A stretch of DNA of 64,000 nt from Nitrospirota bacterium (GTDB lineage: Bacteria > Nitrospirota > Thermodesulfovibrionia > UBA6902): positions 1 through 64,000 of the forward strand of contig JACQZG010000013.1 of NCBI GenBank assembly GCA_016213935.1, given 5' to 3'. A program made the translations under genes and the position numbers. Positions within the stretch are counted from its first letter, which is position 1. Every line of letters begins with the position of its first letter. The notes below the pieces were generated by a model. The model made no database searches and was not told the origin of the DNA. It saw only the letters and a program-made list of their open reading frames with translations. Positions 8,673 to 18,645 of the stretch are shown piece by piece.

Positions 8673-10592
8673 TTAAAAGAAGAAGAACATCCCGAGTATT
8701 ATCAGCATCCCCGCCGCCATCATAAAGGCGTACGAAGATATAAGCCCGGTCTGCATCTTCCGCAATCCCCGGCTGAAAGAGCCGATGAATGAAGGGATGC
8801 CGTTTACAATCCCTTCGATAAGCCTTCCGTCAAAAAAGCCGAGAAATACCTTGTCAGACATCCTGAGCACCGGGCTGACCAAAATCTTTTCATAAAGCTC
8901 ATCTGCCCAGTATTTGTTGTAAAGCATTGTATAAACGGGTTTGAAAGCTGAAGCCGTCCTCTCAGGCAGGTCTCTCTTTTTAATGTAAAAGATAACCGCC
9001 GCGAGTATCCCGGCAAGGCTTACCAGCACCGAGACGCCCATCACCATCATCTCTTCGCTGTGCAAGCCCTCGCCCGCGGGATGCCCGAGCACGGGCGCGA
9101 GAAACTCCCCTATTCTGTCGCCGTGCTCAAGCAGAAGCGGCGGAATACCAACCCATCCGGCAGCCAGCGCGCCGACAGCCAGAATCATAAGCGGAACCGT
9201 CATCACTGCGGGAGATTCATGCAGGTGATGCTCTTGCTCCGCGCTGCCCCTGAAACTGCCGTGGAATGTAAGGAAAATCAGCCTGAAGGAATAAAAGGCT
9301 GTCATGAAGGCGGCCGCCGTCGCGAGCATCCAGAGTATCCTTCCGGAACCTTCGCCCGCGAGATATGCCCTCCATAAGATCTCATCCTTGCTGAAAAAAC
9401 CTGCAAGCCCGGGAATCCCCGATATGCTCAGCGAGGCTATCATGAAGGTCGCGTAAGTGACAGGCATATATTTTTTCAACCCGCCCATCTTCTGCATGTT
9501 CATCTCGTTATTCATCGCGTGTATGACGCTCCCCGAGCCCAGGAAGAGAAGCGCCTTGAAGTAAGCATGGGTGTAGAGGTGAAATATGCCTGCGGAATAC
9601 GCTCCGACCCCAAGGGCAAGGAACATATAGCCGAGCTGGCTTACTGTCGAGTACGCTATGACACGCTTGATATCATTCTGGACAAGCCCTATGGTTGCCG
9701 CGAATACCGCTGTCGTCCCGCCAACCACCGCAACCGTTGTCATGGCGGTTGAAGAGAGGCTGAAGAGCGGGTTGCACCTCGCGACAAGATAAACGCCAGC
9801 GGTCACCATTGTCGCGGCATGTATCAGGGCGGAAACCGGCGTCGGGCCTTCCATCGCGTCAGGAAGCCAGACATGAAGCGGCACCTGGGCTGATTTTCCC
9901 ATCGCGCCGCAGAAAAGGAGGAGGCAGATAAGTGTTATGGTGTCAACTTCATGCCCGAAGATGTTGACGGTCTGGCCGAGCGCCGCCCCTGCCCCGCTGA
10001 ATACCTTCATATATTCAAGGCTTCCGAAGGTTAGGAAAATAAGTATAACTCCGAGGCCGAATCCGAAATCCCCGAACCTGTTGACGATGAACGCCTTCTT
10101 GCCCGCGTCAGCCGCGGACTTCTTCTCAAACCAGAAACCGATAAGGAGGTATGAACAGAGCCCGACCGCCTCCCACCCGAAATAAAGCAGGAGAAAGTTG
10201 TCGGCAAGTACGAGCATGAGCATAGAGAAGACAAAGAGGCTCAGGTATGAGAAGAACCTCGCGTAGCCTTTGTCTCCGTGCATGTATCCTATGGAGTAAA
10301 TGAATACGAGCGAACTTATTGAGGTCACGACAATGAGCATGACCGAAGAGAGCCGGTCTATTAGAATGCCTATCGAAACACTGAAGTTTCCCGAGACTAT
10401 CCACCTGTAAATGTCAATCCTTATCGCGTCGCCGTCCCTCACAATAAAGAACGCTGACACTCAAAGAAGAAATGAGCCGATTACGGCCGGCACCGCTATC
10501 CAGTGCGCCCTCTCCTTTATCTTTCCTCCGAAGAGGATAGTGATGATAAAGGCTGCCAAAGGAAGAGCCGGTATGACAAGATAGTTCATCAT
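8673..10592 (-). CDS. nuoL: NADH-quinone oxidoreductase subunit L, interrupted by an in-frame TGA at 10461-10463
   Basis: ORF 8673..10460 lacks the first TM segment. The same frame upstream of the TGA encodes MMNYLVIPALPLAAFIITILFGGKIKERAHWIAVPAVIGSFLL, a normal NuoL N terminus. Confidence 0.9.
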
Positions 10593-10619
10593 GGTTATTT
10601 ATTAATAAATCTCATCCCC

Positions 10620-10922
10620 TTACCCTTTAAGTAAATTTATCTCGTCAGAGTTAAGGGTCGGGTTATTCTTGTAAAAGACAATCAATATCGCGAGGCCTAT
10701 CGCCGCCTCAGCCGCGGCAACCGTTATAACAAAAAAGACCATGACCTGCCCTGTCATTGACTGAAGGTAATGGCTGAAGGCGACAAAACTTATATTGACT
10801 GAGTTGAGCATCAGTTCCATGGAAAGGAATATCATTATAAGATTGCGCCTCACTAAAAATCCGAAAACTCCTATGCTGAAGAGCACCGCGCTCAGCACTA
10901 TATACCAGCTTAAAGGTACCAC
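10620..10922 (-). CDS. nuoK: NADH-quinone oxidoreductase subunit K
   Basis: 100 aa; [31 protein letters not shown]. Confidence 0.95.
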   Translation of the reverse strand: MVPLSWYIVLSAVLFSIGVFGFLVRRNLIMIFLSMELMLNSVNISFVAFSHYLQSMTGQVMVFFVITVAAAEAAIGLAILIVFYKNNPTLNSDEINLLKG

Positions 10923-10931
10923 TCTCTCCTC

Positions 10932-11447
10932 CTAATTAAGTTTCCTCTTCGAAAGGACGACCGCCCCTATTATTGATACGAGAAGTATGAGAGACGCTAT
11001 TTCAAACGGAAGAAGGAACTTTGTGTAAAGGACCCTCCCGACGGTCATTATCTGCCCCTCGGAATTTATTCTCTCAACCGAATACTCTCCCGGCGGCGGA
11101 TATACGGAGAACTTGCCGAGAAGAGGTATGAGCAGTGTCAGAAAAGCAACTGAAACAAGCAGGCCGACGATCCAGATATGCTGAAATTTCCTCTCCTTCT
11201 CGATCTTTTTAAGGTTCAAAAGCATCACGACAAAAAGGTAAAGGACAAGAATAGCCCCGGCATATACTATTATCTGAATGGCAGCTAAAAACTCGGCATT
11301 CAGAAAGAGGTAAAGCCCGGCGACATGAATAAAGAGTATCAGCATCCACATGACGCCGTGAACCGGGTTTCTCCTCGTGACCACGAGCAGTGAGAGGCCC
11401 GTAAGCGCAACAGCGAAGTACGCGAAAAAAATCTGCGGAAGAGTCAT
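10932..11447 (-). CDS. nuoJ: NADH-quinone oxidoreductase subunit J
   Basis: FLNAEFLAAIQIIVYAGAILVLYLFVVMLLN. Confidence 0.95.
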   Translation of the reverse strand: MTLPQIFFAYFAVALTGLSLLVVTRRNPVHGVMWMLILFIHVAGLYLFLNAEFLAAIQIIVYAGAILVLYLFVVMLLNLKKIEKERKFQHIWIVGLLVSVAFLTLLIPLLGKFSVYPPPGEYSVERINSEGQIMTVGRVLYTKFLLPFEIASLILLVSIIGAVVLSKRKLN

Positions 11448-11995
11448 GCCCCTCCTCCCGCGGCCACCGAAGGTTTACTGTGAGCGATATCCTTCTCCTT
11501 TGGCCCCCAGAACCTCTCAAAATAGATTTTCCCCTTATCTCCTGCCATGTACTTATCCCAATTCTCAAGAAGGCGTTCCTTCGTATAATGAAATTCTTCC
11601 CTCGAATAGCCTGAATATTCAAAATGGTCAGTGAGCGCGATAGCGCCGAAGGGGCAGGCCTCGACGCAGAAGGCGCAAAACACGCACCTCAGCACATCTA
11701 TCTCATACCTGTTAACGACCTTCATCGTGTCGCTTCCCTCGGTTGTGTAGATATGAATGCATTTTGAGGGGCATACGGCGGCGCAGAGCCCGCATCCGAC
11801 GCATTTGGCTTCGCCTGTGACATCGCTCCTGACAAGCGCGTGAAGCGCCCTTGCCCCGGGAAACGGGTTTCTCTTCTCCTTCGGATACTGCCTTGTGACA
11901 GCCGGGGTGAACAACTCCTTCATCGTCAGGGCAAGCCCCTTTGCTATCTCGACAAAAAATACCTTTTTAATGAAATCGTTAAATGTCATCTTCAT
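11444..11995 (-). CDS. nuoI: NADH-quinone oxidoreductase subunit I (2x[4Fe-4S])
   Basis: CVGCGLCAAVCPSKC and CVFCAFCVEACPFGA motifs. Confidence 0.95.
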   Translation of the reverse strand: MKMTFNDFIKKVFFVEIAKGLALTMKELFTPAVTRQYPKEKRNPFPGARALHALVRSDVTGEAKCVGCGLCAAVCPSKCIHIYTTEGSDTMKVVNRYEIDVLRCVFCAFCVEACPFGAIALTDHFEYSGYSREEFHYTKERLLENWDKYMAGDKGKIYFERFWGPKEKDIAHSKPSVAAGGGA

Positions 11996-12070
11996 AAAAT
12001 CAAAAATTAAGTTTTTGTCTTTCCTGTGAAAAACATCCTTACTGTCATTCCGGCACTATATTGCCGAAAA

Positions 12071-13039
12071 TTATACAGCAAGCTTTATCAGCGCCGTTAT
12101 CACTATATTCGCAAGGGCGAGCGGTATGAAGAACTTCCAGCCGAGATTCATAAGCTGGTCATACCTGTACCGCGGGAGCGTTGCCCTTATCCAGAAATAA
12201 AAGAATATGAAAGCGTATATCTTAAGGAGCAGCCATACCACCTTCGGGACGTGAGCGAAGAGCCAGAAATCAGGCCCGCTCCATCCGCCTAAAAAACAGA
12301 CGCTCGCGATAGCGGACATAACGAACATGCCTGCGTATTCAGCCATGAAGAAGAGGCCGAAACGCATTCCGCTGTATTCAGTCGCGTAGCCCGCGACAAG
12401 TTCCGACTCCGCCTCGGGCATGTCAAAAGGCGCCCTGTTCGTCTCGGCTATCGCCGCCATAAGGAAGACGAAGAAGGCTATGGGCTGAAAAAGTATGAAC
12501 GGGATTCCTGACTGCGCCGCGACAATGTCTCTTAAGTTCGCGCTGCCCGCAAGCATCATGACCCCTACCAGGCTCAGCCCCATGGCTATTTCATAGCTTA
12601 TGACCTGCGCTGAAGACCTGAGCCCTCCCAGGAAAGAGTACTTTGAATTTGACGCCCAGCCCGCGAGTATTATGCTGTAAGAGCCGACCGATGAGAGCGC
12701 CAGTATGTAGAGGAGGCCTATATTGATGTCAGCGATATGAAAAGATTCCCAGAATGGAATTACGGCAAAGGAAGATAGCGCTGCCACAACCCCCAAAACA
12801 GGGGCTATATAAAAGATCGGCTTGTCCGCATGCGCGGGAATGATGTCCTCTTTGAAAAAGAGCTTTATCCCGTCGGCGATAGGCTGGAGAAGGCCGTGCG
12901 GCCCCACCCTCATCGGGCCGAGCCTCGACTGCATATGCCCAATAACCTTGCGCTCGAAATAGACTACGTACGCGACATGCAGAAGCACGGCGCCTATAAC
13001 AATCGCTATCTTTAAAATCAGTATCGCGAATTCAATCAT
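12071..13039 (-). CDS. nuoH: NADH-quinone oxidoreductase subunit H
   Basis: ERKVIGHMQSRLGPMRVGPHGLLQPIADGIKLFFKED; NRAPFDMPEAESELVAGY. Confidence 0.96.
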   Translation of the reverse strand: MIEFAILILKIAIVIGAVLLHVAYVVYFERKVIGHMQSRLGPMRVGPHGLLQPIADGIKLFFKEDIIPAHADKPIFYIAPVLGVVAALSSFAVIPFWESFHIADINIGLLYILALSSVGSYSIILAGWASNSKYSFLGGLRSSAQVISYEIAMGLSLVGVMMLAGSANLRDIVAAQSGIPFILFQPIAFFVFLMAAIAETNRAPFDMPEAESELVAGYATEYSGMRFGLFFMAEYAGMFVMSAIASVCFLGGWSGPDFWLFAHVPKVVWLLLKIYAFIFFYFWIRATLPRYRYDQLMNLGWKFFIPLALANIVITALIKLAV

Positions 13040-13108
13040 ATGTTCAATGTATCTTTTATATTTTTCACCTTTTAACTCTTAACTCACAACACTAAACTCT
13101 TTAAAAAA

Positions 13109-13852
13109 CTACATCATCATGAGTTCCATGAGAAGCCTTCTCGAATTCTCGTCATTTGGGTCGAGGTCTACCGCCTTTTCAAGTATATTTATCGCCTTGT
13201 CGGTCATCCCGCTTTTGGCATAAGAGAAGCCGAGGTGGAAATAAGTATCCGCGTCGGTCGGGTTTATCGCGATGACGCTCTCAAAAGCCTTTACGGCCTC
13301 CTTCATCATGTTCTTCTTCGTATATGCCCTGCCGAGATGATAATACGCTATGGCGTATTTCGGGTCTCTGCGCACAACCTCCCTGAAATTCTCTACCGCC
13401 TTTCCCATTCGTCCCTTGTGGTAATAGCATATTCCGGCGAAATAATAGGCGCCGACATACTCGGGATTTATCGCGATAACCTGCTCGAAGGTTTCTATGG
13501 CCTTGTCTATGCTGCACATGCGGTAGTAAGCCAATGCCTTGGCGAAATGCGCGTCCGCCCAGCGCGGCTCAGACTTCAGAGCCTTGTCGTAATAATTGAT
13601 GGCATCTTCCACGAAACCGCCGTCATACATGAACTTGCCCATGAAATAGTTCGCCTCAGTGTTGTCAGGGTCAAGCTTCAGCGCCTCGTCCATTTCTATG
13701 ACGGCAAGGCCTAAAGACGCGGGGCCGCCCCGGCGGCGGTAGAGCAGGGCGTTGGCAATGCAGCCTTCTATCGACTTTTCAAGGCGATTGCCGCAATCCT
13801 TGCAAAATTTGCTGTCTTCCTGATTGCCCGTGCCGCACTTTTTACATATCAT
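13109..13852 (-). CDS. Zinc-ribbon plus tetratricopeptide repeat protein embedded in nuo operon
   Basis: N-terminal MICKKCGTGNQEDSKFCKDCG zinc ribbon followed by about five TPR units. Confidence 0.85.
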   Translation of the reverse strand: MICKKCGTGNQEDSKFCKDCGNRLEKSIEGCIANALLYRRRGGPASLGLAVIEMDEALKLDPDNTEANYFMGKFMYDGGFVEDAINYYDKALKSEPRWADAHFAKALAYYRMCSIDKAIETFEQVIAINPEYVGAYYFAGICYYHKGRMGKAVENFREVVRRDPKYAIAYYHLGRAYTKKNMMKEAVKAFESVIAINPTDADTYFHLGFSYAKSGMTDKAINILEKAVDLDPNDENSRRLLMELMMM

Positions 13853-13886
13853 TTAGCTCATCTCCTTTCTTATATGCTGTCTGTGA

Positions 13887-15092
13887 TTACCTGTCGCATT
13901 CCCCAAGGACAATGTCGATCGAACCTATATTCGCGATAACATCAGCTATGAGATTCCCTTCACAAAGGCCGGGCAGCGCGGCGACATGAACAAAAGACGG
14001 CGCCCTTACCCTCATCCTGTAAGGCTTGCCCGTGCCGTCGCTGATGATATAATAGCCGAGTTCCCCTTTGGGCACCTCTGTCGCTACATATACATCACCC
14101 TTGGGCGCGGTCTGAGGCCCCTTTGTCATGAGAATAAACTGCTGGACAAGATGCTCCATGTCATTGAGCACCCTCTCTTTCGCGGGCAGTACAAATTTTG
14201 GCTCGTCTGCCAGAATAGGCCCTGAAGGAATCCTTTCTATGCACTGCCTGATAATGGAGTTGGACTGGCGGAACTCCTCCATTCTCACGCGGTAACGGTC
14301 ATACACGTCGCCGTTCTTTCCTATGGGAACTTCCCATTCAAGCCTGTCATAAACACCGTAGGGCATGTACTTTCTCACGTCATATGCCACGCCCGAACCC
14401 CTGAGAGTCGGGCCGCTGAGCCCTCTGTTGACAGCCTCCTCAGCGGAAATGACGCCTATCCCCTTTGTCCTCTGAAGCCATATCCTGTTCCTGTCAATGA
14501 GCGTCTCATATTCTGCTATCCTGCCGGGAAATTCTTCAGTAAACTCAAAAAGGGAATCAAGCCATTCATCTGTCACATCATTTTTTACGCCGCCGATCCT
14601 CGGATAAGTGACGGTCAGCCTTGCGCCGCAAAGCCTCTCAAACAGGTCGACCAGCTTCTCTCTCTCTCGGAAGCAGTAAAGAAAAACGGTCATGGCTCCT
14701 ATGTCAAGGGCATGCGTGGCGAGCCAGAGAAGATGGCTGAGTATGCGCGCCATCTCTCCTGTCATGGTCCTTATGTATAGCGCCCTCTCCGGCGCCTCGA
14801 TGCCGAAAAGCCTCTCGACTGCGGTGCAGTAGCCGATGTTGTTGGACATGGAAGAGATATAGTCAAGGCGGTCGGTAAGGGGAAGCACCTGGAAATATGT
14901 TGAGTGCTCTGAGAGTTTTTCAACTCCCCTGTGAAGATATCCTATATGAGGCGTGCATTTCACAACAGTCTCGCCGTCAAGCTCAAGCACAAGCCTCAAT
15001 ACCCCGTGAGTGGCAGGGTGCTGAGGCCCCATATTAAGCGTGAGTTCCTCGGCCTTTAACCTGCCGTTTGCCTCTGTTTTTTCAATAGTCAT
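13887..15092 (-). CDS. nuoD: NADH-quinone oxidoreductase subunit D
   Basis: [35 protein letters not shown]-terminal DIVLGECDR. Confidence 0.96.
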   Translation of the reverse strand: MTIEKTEANGRLKAEELTLNMGPQHPATHGVLRLVLELDGETVVKCTPHIGYLHRGVEKLSEHSTYFQVLPLTDRLDYISSMSNNIGYCTAVERLFGIEAPERALYIRTMTGEMARILSHLLWLATHALDIGAMTVFLYCFREREKLVDLFERLCGARLTVTYPRIGGVKNDVTDEWLDSLFEFTEEFPGRIAEYETLIDRNRIWLQRTKGIGVISAEEAVNRGLSGPTLRGSGVAYDVRKYMPYGVYDRLEWEVPIGKNGDVYDRYRVRMEEFRQSNSIIRQCIERIPSGPILADEPKFVLPAKERVLNDMEHLVQQFILMTKGPQTAPKGDVYVATEVPKGELGYYIISDGTGKPYRMRVRAPSFVHVAALPGLCEGNLIADVIANIGSIDIVLGECDR

Positions 15093-15111
15093 AAATCACT
15101 CAAAGATAAAT

Positions 15112-15651
15112 TCAGAAACTGCTGTCTATATTCCACTCGTCATCATGGGTGTGAAGCAGCTTGGCCTCGTTAAATTCCTTATAATCCGACGTGTCACGGC
15201 CTTTGAGAGGATAATCTTTTCTGAGCGGGTAACCGTCCCACGTATCCGGCATCAATATGCGCCTGTGGTCAGGATGGCTGTTAAAGACTATGCCGAACAT
15301 GTCATAAGCCTCCCTCTCATGCCATTCAGCCCCTTTCCATATGGGCGTAACGCTCTCAATCGTAGGGGCGTCCCCTGGCAGAAGAGCCTTGAGCCTGATT
15401 GCGTGGCGGTGAGGTATGGAATAGAGGTTATAAACAACTTCGAAACGGAACCTTCTCTCAGGATAGTCAACTCCGCAGAGGTCCGCAAGATAGTCCATCT
15501 CAATTTCTGATGCAGACTTGAGAAAACGGCATATGTCAAGGATTCTCTCCCTCTTTACCGTTACGGAAACCTGCCCTCTGAATTCAGAGATATCAACTAC
15601 CTCATTGGCAAATTCCCTCTTTAATTTCTCTGCTATCTCTAATGGTTCCAT
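15112..15651 (-). CDS. nuoC: NADH-quinone oxidoreductase subunit C
   Basis: WHEREAYDMFGIVFNSHPDHRRILMPDTWDGYPLRKDYPLKG. Confidence 0.95.
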   Translation of the reverse strand: MEPLEIAEKLKREFANEVVDISEFRGQVSVTVKRERILDICRFLKSASEIEMDYLADLCGVDYPERRFRFEVVYNLYSIPHRHAIRLKALLPGDAPTIESVTPIWKGAEWHEREAYDMFGIVFNSHPDHRRILMPDTWDGYPLRKDYPLKGRDTSDYKEFNEAKLLHTHDDEWNIDSSF

Positions 15652-15678
15652 ATCTTAAAGCTGTCAGCTATCAGCTAT

Positions 15679-16197
15679 TTACCTCCAGGGGCTCCACCTG
15701 AAATGTTCCTTCTGTATCTTCTCCTGAAGCTTTATCATGCCTTCCATGAGAGCCTCAGGCCTCGGCGGGCACCCGGGCACATATATATCGACAGGAAGAA
15801 AACAGTCACAGCCCTGCACGACGGAATACGTGTCGAATATCCCGCCTGAACAGGCGCAGCTTCCCATCGCCATCACATAACGCGGCTCAGGCATCTGGTC
15901 ATAGACCCTCCGAACGACCGGGGCCATCTTCTTCGTCACGGTGCCCGCAACGACCATAAGGTCAGCCTGTCTCGGGGAAGCCCTGAATATAATGCCGAAA
16001 CGGTCGAGGTCATAATGGCTTGAACCGGCGCTCATCATCTCGATGCCGCAGCAGGCAAGGCCGAAGGTCATGGGCCATATTGAAGACTTCCTTCCCCAGT
16101 TGATTATCTTATCAAGTGTCAATATAAAGACATTCGAACCGGGGATAAGTCTTACGCCTTCGTCAACCTCTATTAATCCCGACTTTTCTTTGTCCAT
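15679..16197 (-). CDS. nuoB: NADH-quinone oxidoreductase subunit B
   Basis: [49 protein letters not shown]. Confidence 0.96.
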   Translation of the reverse strand: MDKEKSGLIEVDEGVRLIPGSNVFILTLDKIINWGRKSSIWPMTFGLACCGIEMMSAGSSHYDLDRFGIIFRASPRQADLMVVAGTVTKKMAPVVRRVYDQMPEPRYVMAMGSCACSGGIFDTYSVVQGCDCFLPVDIYVPGCPPRPEALMEGMIKLQEKIQKEHFRWSPWR

Positions 16198-16305
16198 TTC
16201 TTATTAAGTTGTTAGTTGTCAGTTTTTAGTTGGTTAAGCCCGATTACAAGTTCTTCTCTGAAAATTTTTGCCGGCAACTGATAACTGAACGCTGACAACT
16301 CTTAT

Positions 16306-16716
16306 TTATTCCCAAGTGAGCGCCCCTTTCTTCCATGCATATACGTAACCGACGAGAAGTATAACAATGAAGATCATCATCTCGACAAAACCAAAGAGGC
16401 CGAGCCTGTCATAAGCGACAGCCCACGGATAAAGAAATACAGCCTCAACGTCAAAGACCACGAAAAGCATCGCGACAATATAGAATTTGACCGAGAATCT
16501 GTATCTCGGCTCACCGACGGGAAGGTTCCCAGACTCATAAGGCGCAAGCTTTTGCTCGTAGGGCCGCCTCGGCCTCACAAGCAGCCCAGCTATCAAAGCG
16601 CCCAGCCCCACAAGCACGGAAAAAGCGAGTATCGAGATGACAGGCAGGTAATGTGAAGGGATATAATTTCCTGACATAACAGATTGATTAATACATAAAA
16701 CAGAAGAGCATGTCAA
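16306..16716 (-). CDS. nuoA: NADH-quinone oxidoreductase subunit A
   Basis: KLAPYESGNLPVGEPRYRFSVKFYIVAMLFVVFDVEAVFLYPWAV. Confidence 0.95.
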   Translation of the reverse strand: MTCSSVLCINQSVMSGNYIPSHYLPVISILAFSVLVGLGALIAGLLVRPRRPYEQKLAPYESGNLPVGEPRYRFSVKFYIVAMLFVVFDVEAVFLYPWAVAYDRLGLFGFVEMMIFIVILLVGYVYAWKKGALTWE

Positions 16717-16858
16717 TGATTATTAAGCAACCTTATTTATAGTTTTAAATAATTTATTTTATATACTATGAGAACACCGATTAATAATTATTCTTACTTA
16801 TTGAACTCAGAATACAATCTTTATCAGGAGGCTGTCTGGCGCTTAATATCCACCAGCC

Positions 16859-18553
16859 TCATTCACCCTCCCTTAACCTTTGCGCAATCGCATAATGTTT
16901 ATCAGCTTCATCAACCCTTCCTTTCAGTTCATAGGCATAACCGAGATTATAATGCGCATCCGCATTATCCGGGTCTATGTCCAAAGCCACACTGAAGTGC
17001 TCCACCGCTTTATCAAGCAACCCCTTCTTACCGTAAGCGATACCGAGGTTATAATTTGTTGCTGCCACAAGAGGGTTAAGTTTCAATGCAATCTCATATT
17101 GTTCTATAGCCTTATCCGTCACTCCTTTATAATCATAAGCATTCCCGAGATTATTATGAACTTCAATCGAATCAGGATCAAATTTTAACGCAACTTTATA
17201 TTTTTCAATAGCCTCATCAACTTGCCCTTTCTCCATGAATTCTGTCCCAAGATATGAATGAGGAAGGCCGGCTTCAGGAGACTTAAGCGCCGTATCCGTA
17301 AAAAGTATGAAATTGTTTTTCCACACAGCATTTCTGCTTATCGTTGACATCGAATATATAAAAATCAGAATAATCGGTATCAACAGAGCCCATCTTAATC
17401 CGGCAACCCGTTTGTTAATGTTTTCAGAGGAAAGAAATACCGCTATCAACATAACAAACCCGAATGATGGAAGATAGAGATACCTCTCGGCAAAGACATT
17501 CTCCCCCACTGCCGGGATGTACATTACCGGCAGCAGAGGCAACACCATTATTAGCAGGCTAAAAAATATCATCCGGTTTTTCCACAATGAAAGGCAGCAG
17601 AGCGTAACAAACACCGCTGTAACACCCGCAGAGATAATACCCCTCATTTCAAAAATGGAAAAAATCGGATGAAAGACATGAAAAACATTTAGGTTAATTG
17701 GAAGGATGAGCGCCTTAACATATTGGCTGAAAAGCGGAAAGGCATTGATTATATAACCATATGTACTCAACCTTATTTCAGGCTTCAGTGGCGCAAAGCC
17801 GCCGAGAGCATTGAACCTCAAAATAAGATATATAATTGCCACAATTAAGTATGGGATATATCTCTGAAGATATGTTGCCGGGCGTCTGTCTGTCTTTTCA
17901 AATATATGATCATGAATAATGATTACGCCTAAGAGCGTCAATGCCGGCTCCTTGCATAAGGCAGCAAGAAAATATGAAATTACAGAGAGCAGATAATGGC
18001 GATTGATTAGCCCTTCAGACCTGAGGTAAAGGTACAAGGAGAGAAGAAAGAAAAAGGAATAAGAGATATCGGGCAGGCCGGCCACCCACGACACAGCCTC
18101 TGTATGAATGGGATGAGTCGCAAATAAAAGAGCAGAAATAAAAGAAGGCAGGAAAAATGGCACCGAATCACATGCATGAATTTCTCTTTGAAGCGTTAAC
18201 AGTATCACGAATACAAGGACGGAAACGCCTGAATGAAATATTATATTTATAAGATGAAAGCCCCATGCCTGAAGGCCGAATATGTGATAAGTTATCAAAT
18301 AGATTATGTGTGTCAACGGCCTGTAGTAATTCGCCTCTTCATTCTCCGGAAGGAAACTCCAGGCACTTGCGGTAAATATCGTTGGGATATTTTTTATATC
18401 CTTAAGCCATCGGTTCTCTACCACCTGCCCTATATCATCGTAGACAAAGCCGTTAAAAAGAGCATTGAAATACACGGCAAATGAGACAAAAATAACCGAG
18501 ATTACATAAAACTTAAGATTTGGCGCCTCAAACCATTTTTTTAGCGGGAGCAT
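16859..18553 (-). CDS. Multi-TM TMTC/PMT-like protein with C-terminal TPR repeats
   Basis: N-terminal polytopic region with FNGFVYDDIGQVVENRWLKDI; three or more TPR units at the C terminus. Confidence 0.8.
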   Translation of the reverse strand: MLPLKKWFEAPNLKFYVISVIFVSFAVYFNALFNGFVYDDIGQVVENRWLKDIKNIPTIFTASAWSFLPENEEANYYRPLTHIIYLITYHIFGLQAWGFHLINIIFHSGVSVLVFVILLTLQREIHACDSVPFFLPSFISALLFATHPIHTEAVSWVAGLPDISYSFFFLLSLYLYLRSEGLINRHYLLSVISYFLAALCKEPALTLLGVIIIHDHIFEKTDRRPATYLQRYIPYLIVAIIYLILRFNALGGFAPLKPEIRLSTYGYIINAFPLFSQYVKALILPINLNVFHVFHPIFSIFEMRGIISAGVTAVFVTLCCLSLWKNRMIFFSLLIMVLPLLPVMYIPAVGENVFAERYLYLPSFGFVMLIAVFLSSENINKRVAGLRWALLIPIILIFIYSMSTISRNAVWKNNFILFTDTALKSPEAGLPHSYLGTEFMEKGQVDEAIEKYKVALKFDPDSIEVHNNLGNAYDYKGVTDKAIEQYEIALKLNPLVAATNYNLGIAYGKKGLLDKAVEHFSVALDIDPDNADAHYNLGYAYELKGRVDEADKHYAIAQRLREGE

Positions 18554-18645
18554 ATCAAATATTAGAAGGACATTCTTTTATAATTATAACAGACAGTGTT
18601 TGAAATGCGATTGAACTCTAATTAAAGAGAGTGCTACAGTAATGC

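Noticed and set aside
10440-10510. Selenocysteine in NuoL at the in-frame TGA
   Set aside because: Position is not a conserved Cys in NuoL as far as I know, and I saw no convincing SECIS-like hairpin; nonsense mutation or sequence error is more likely.
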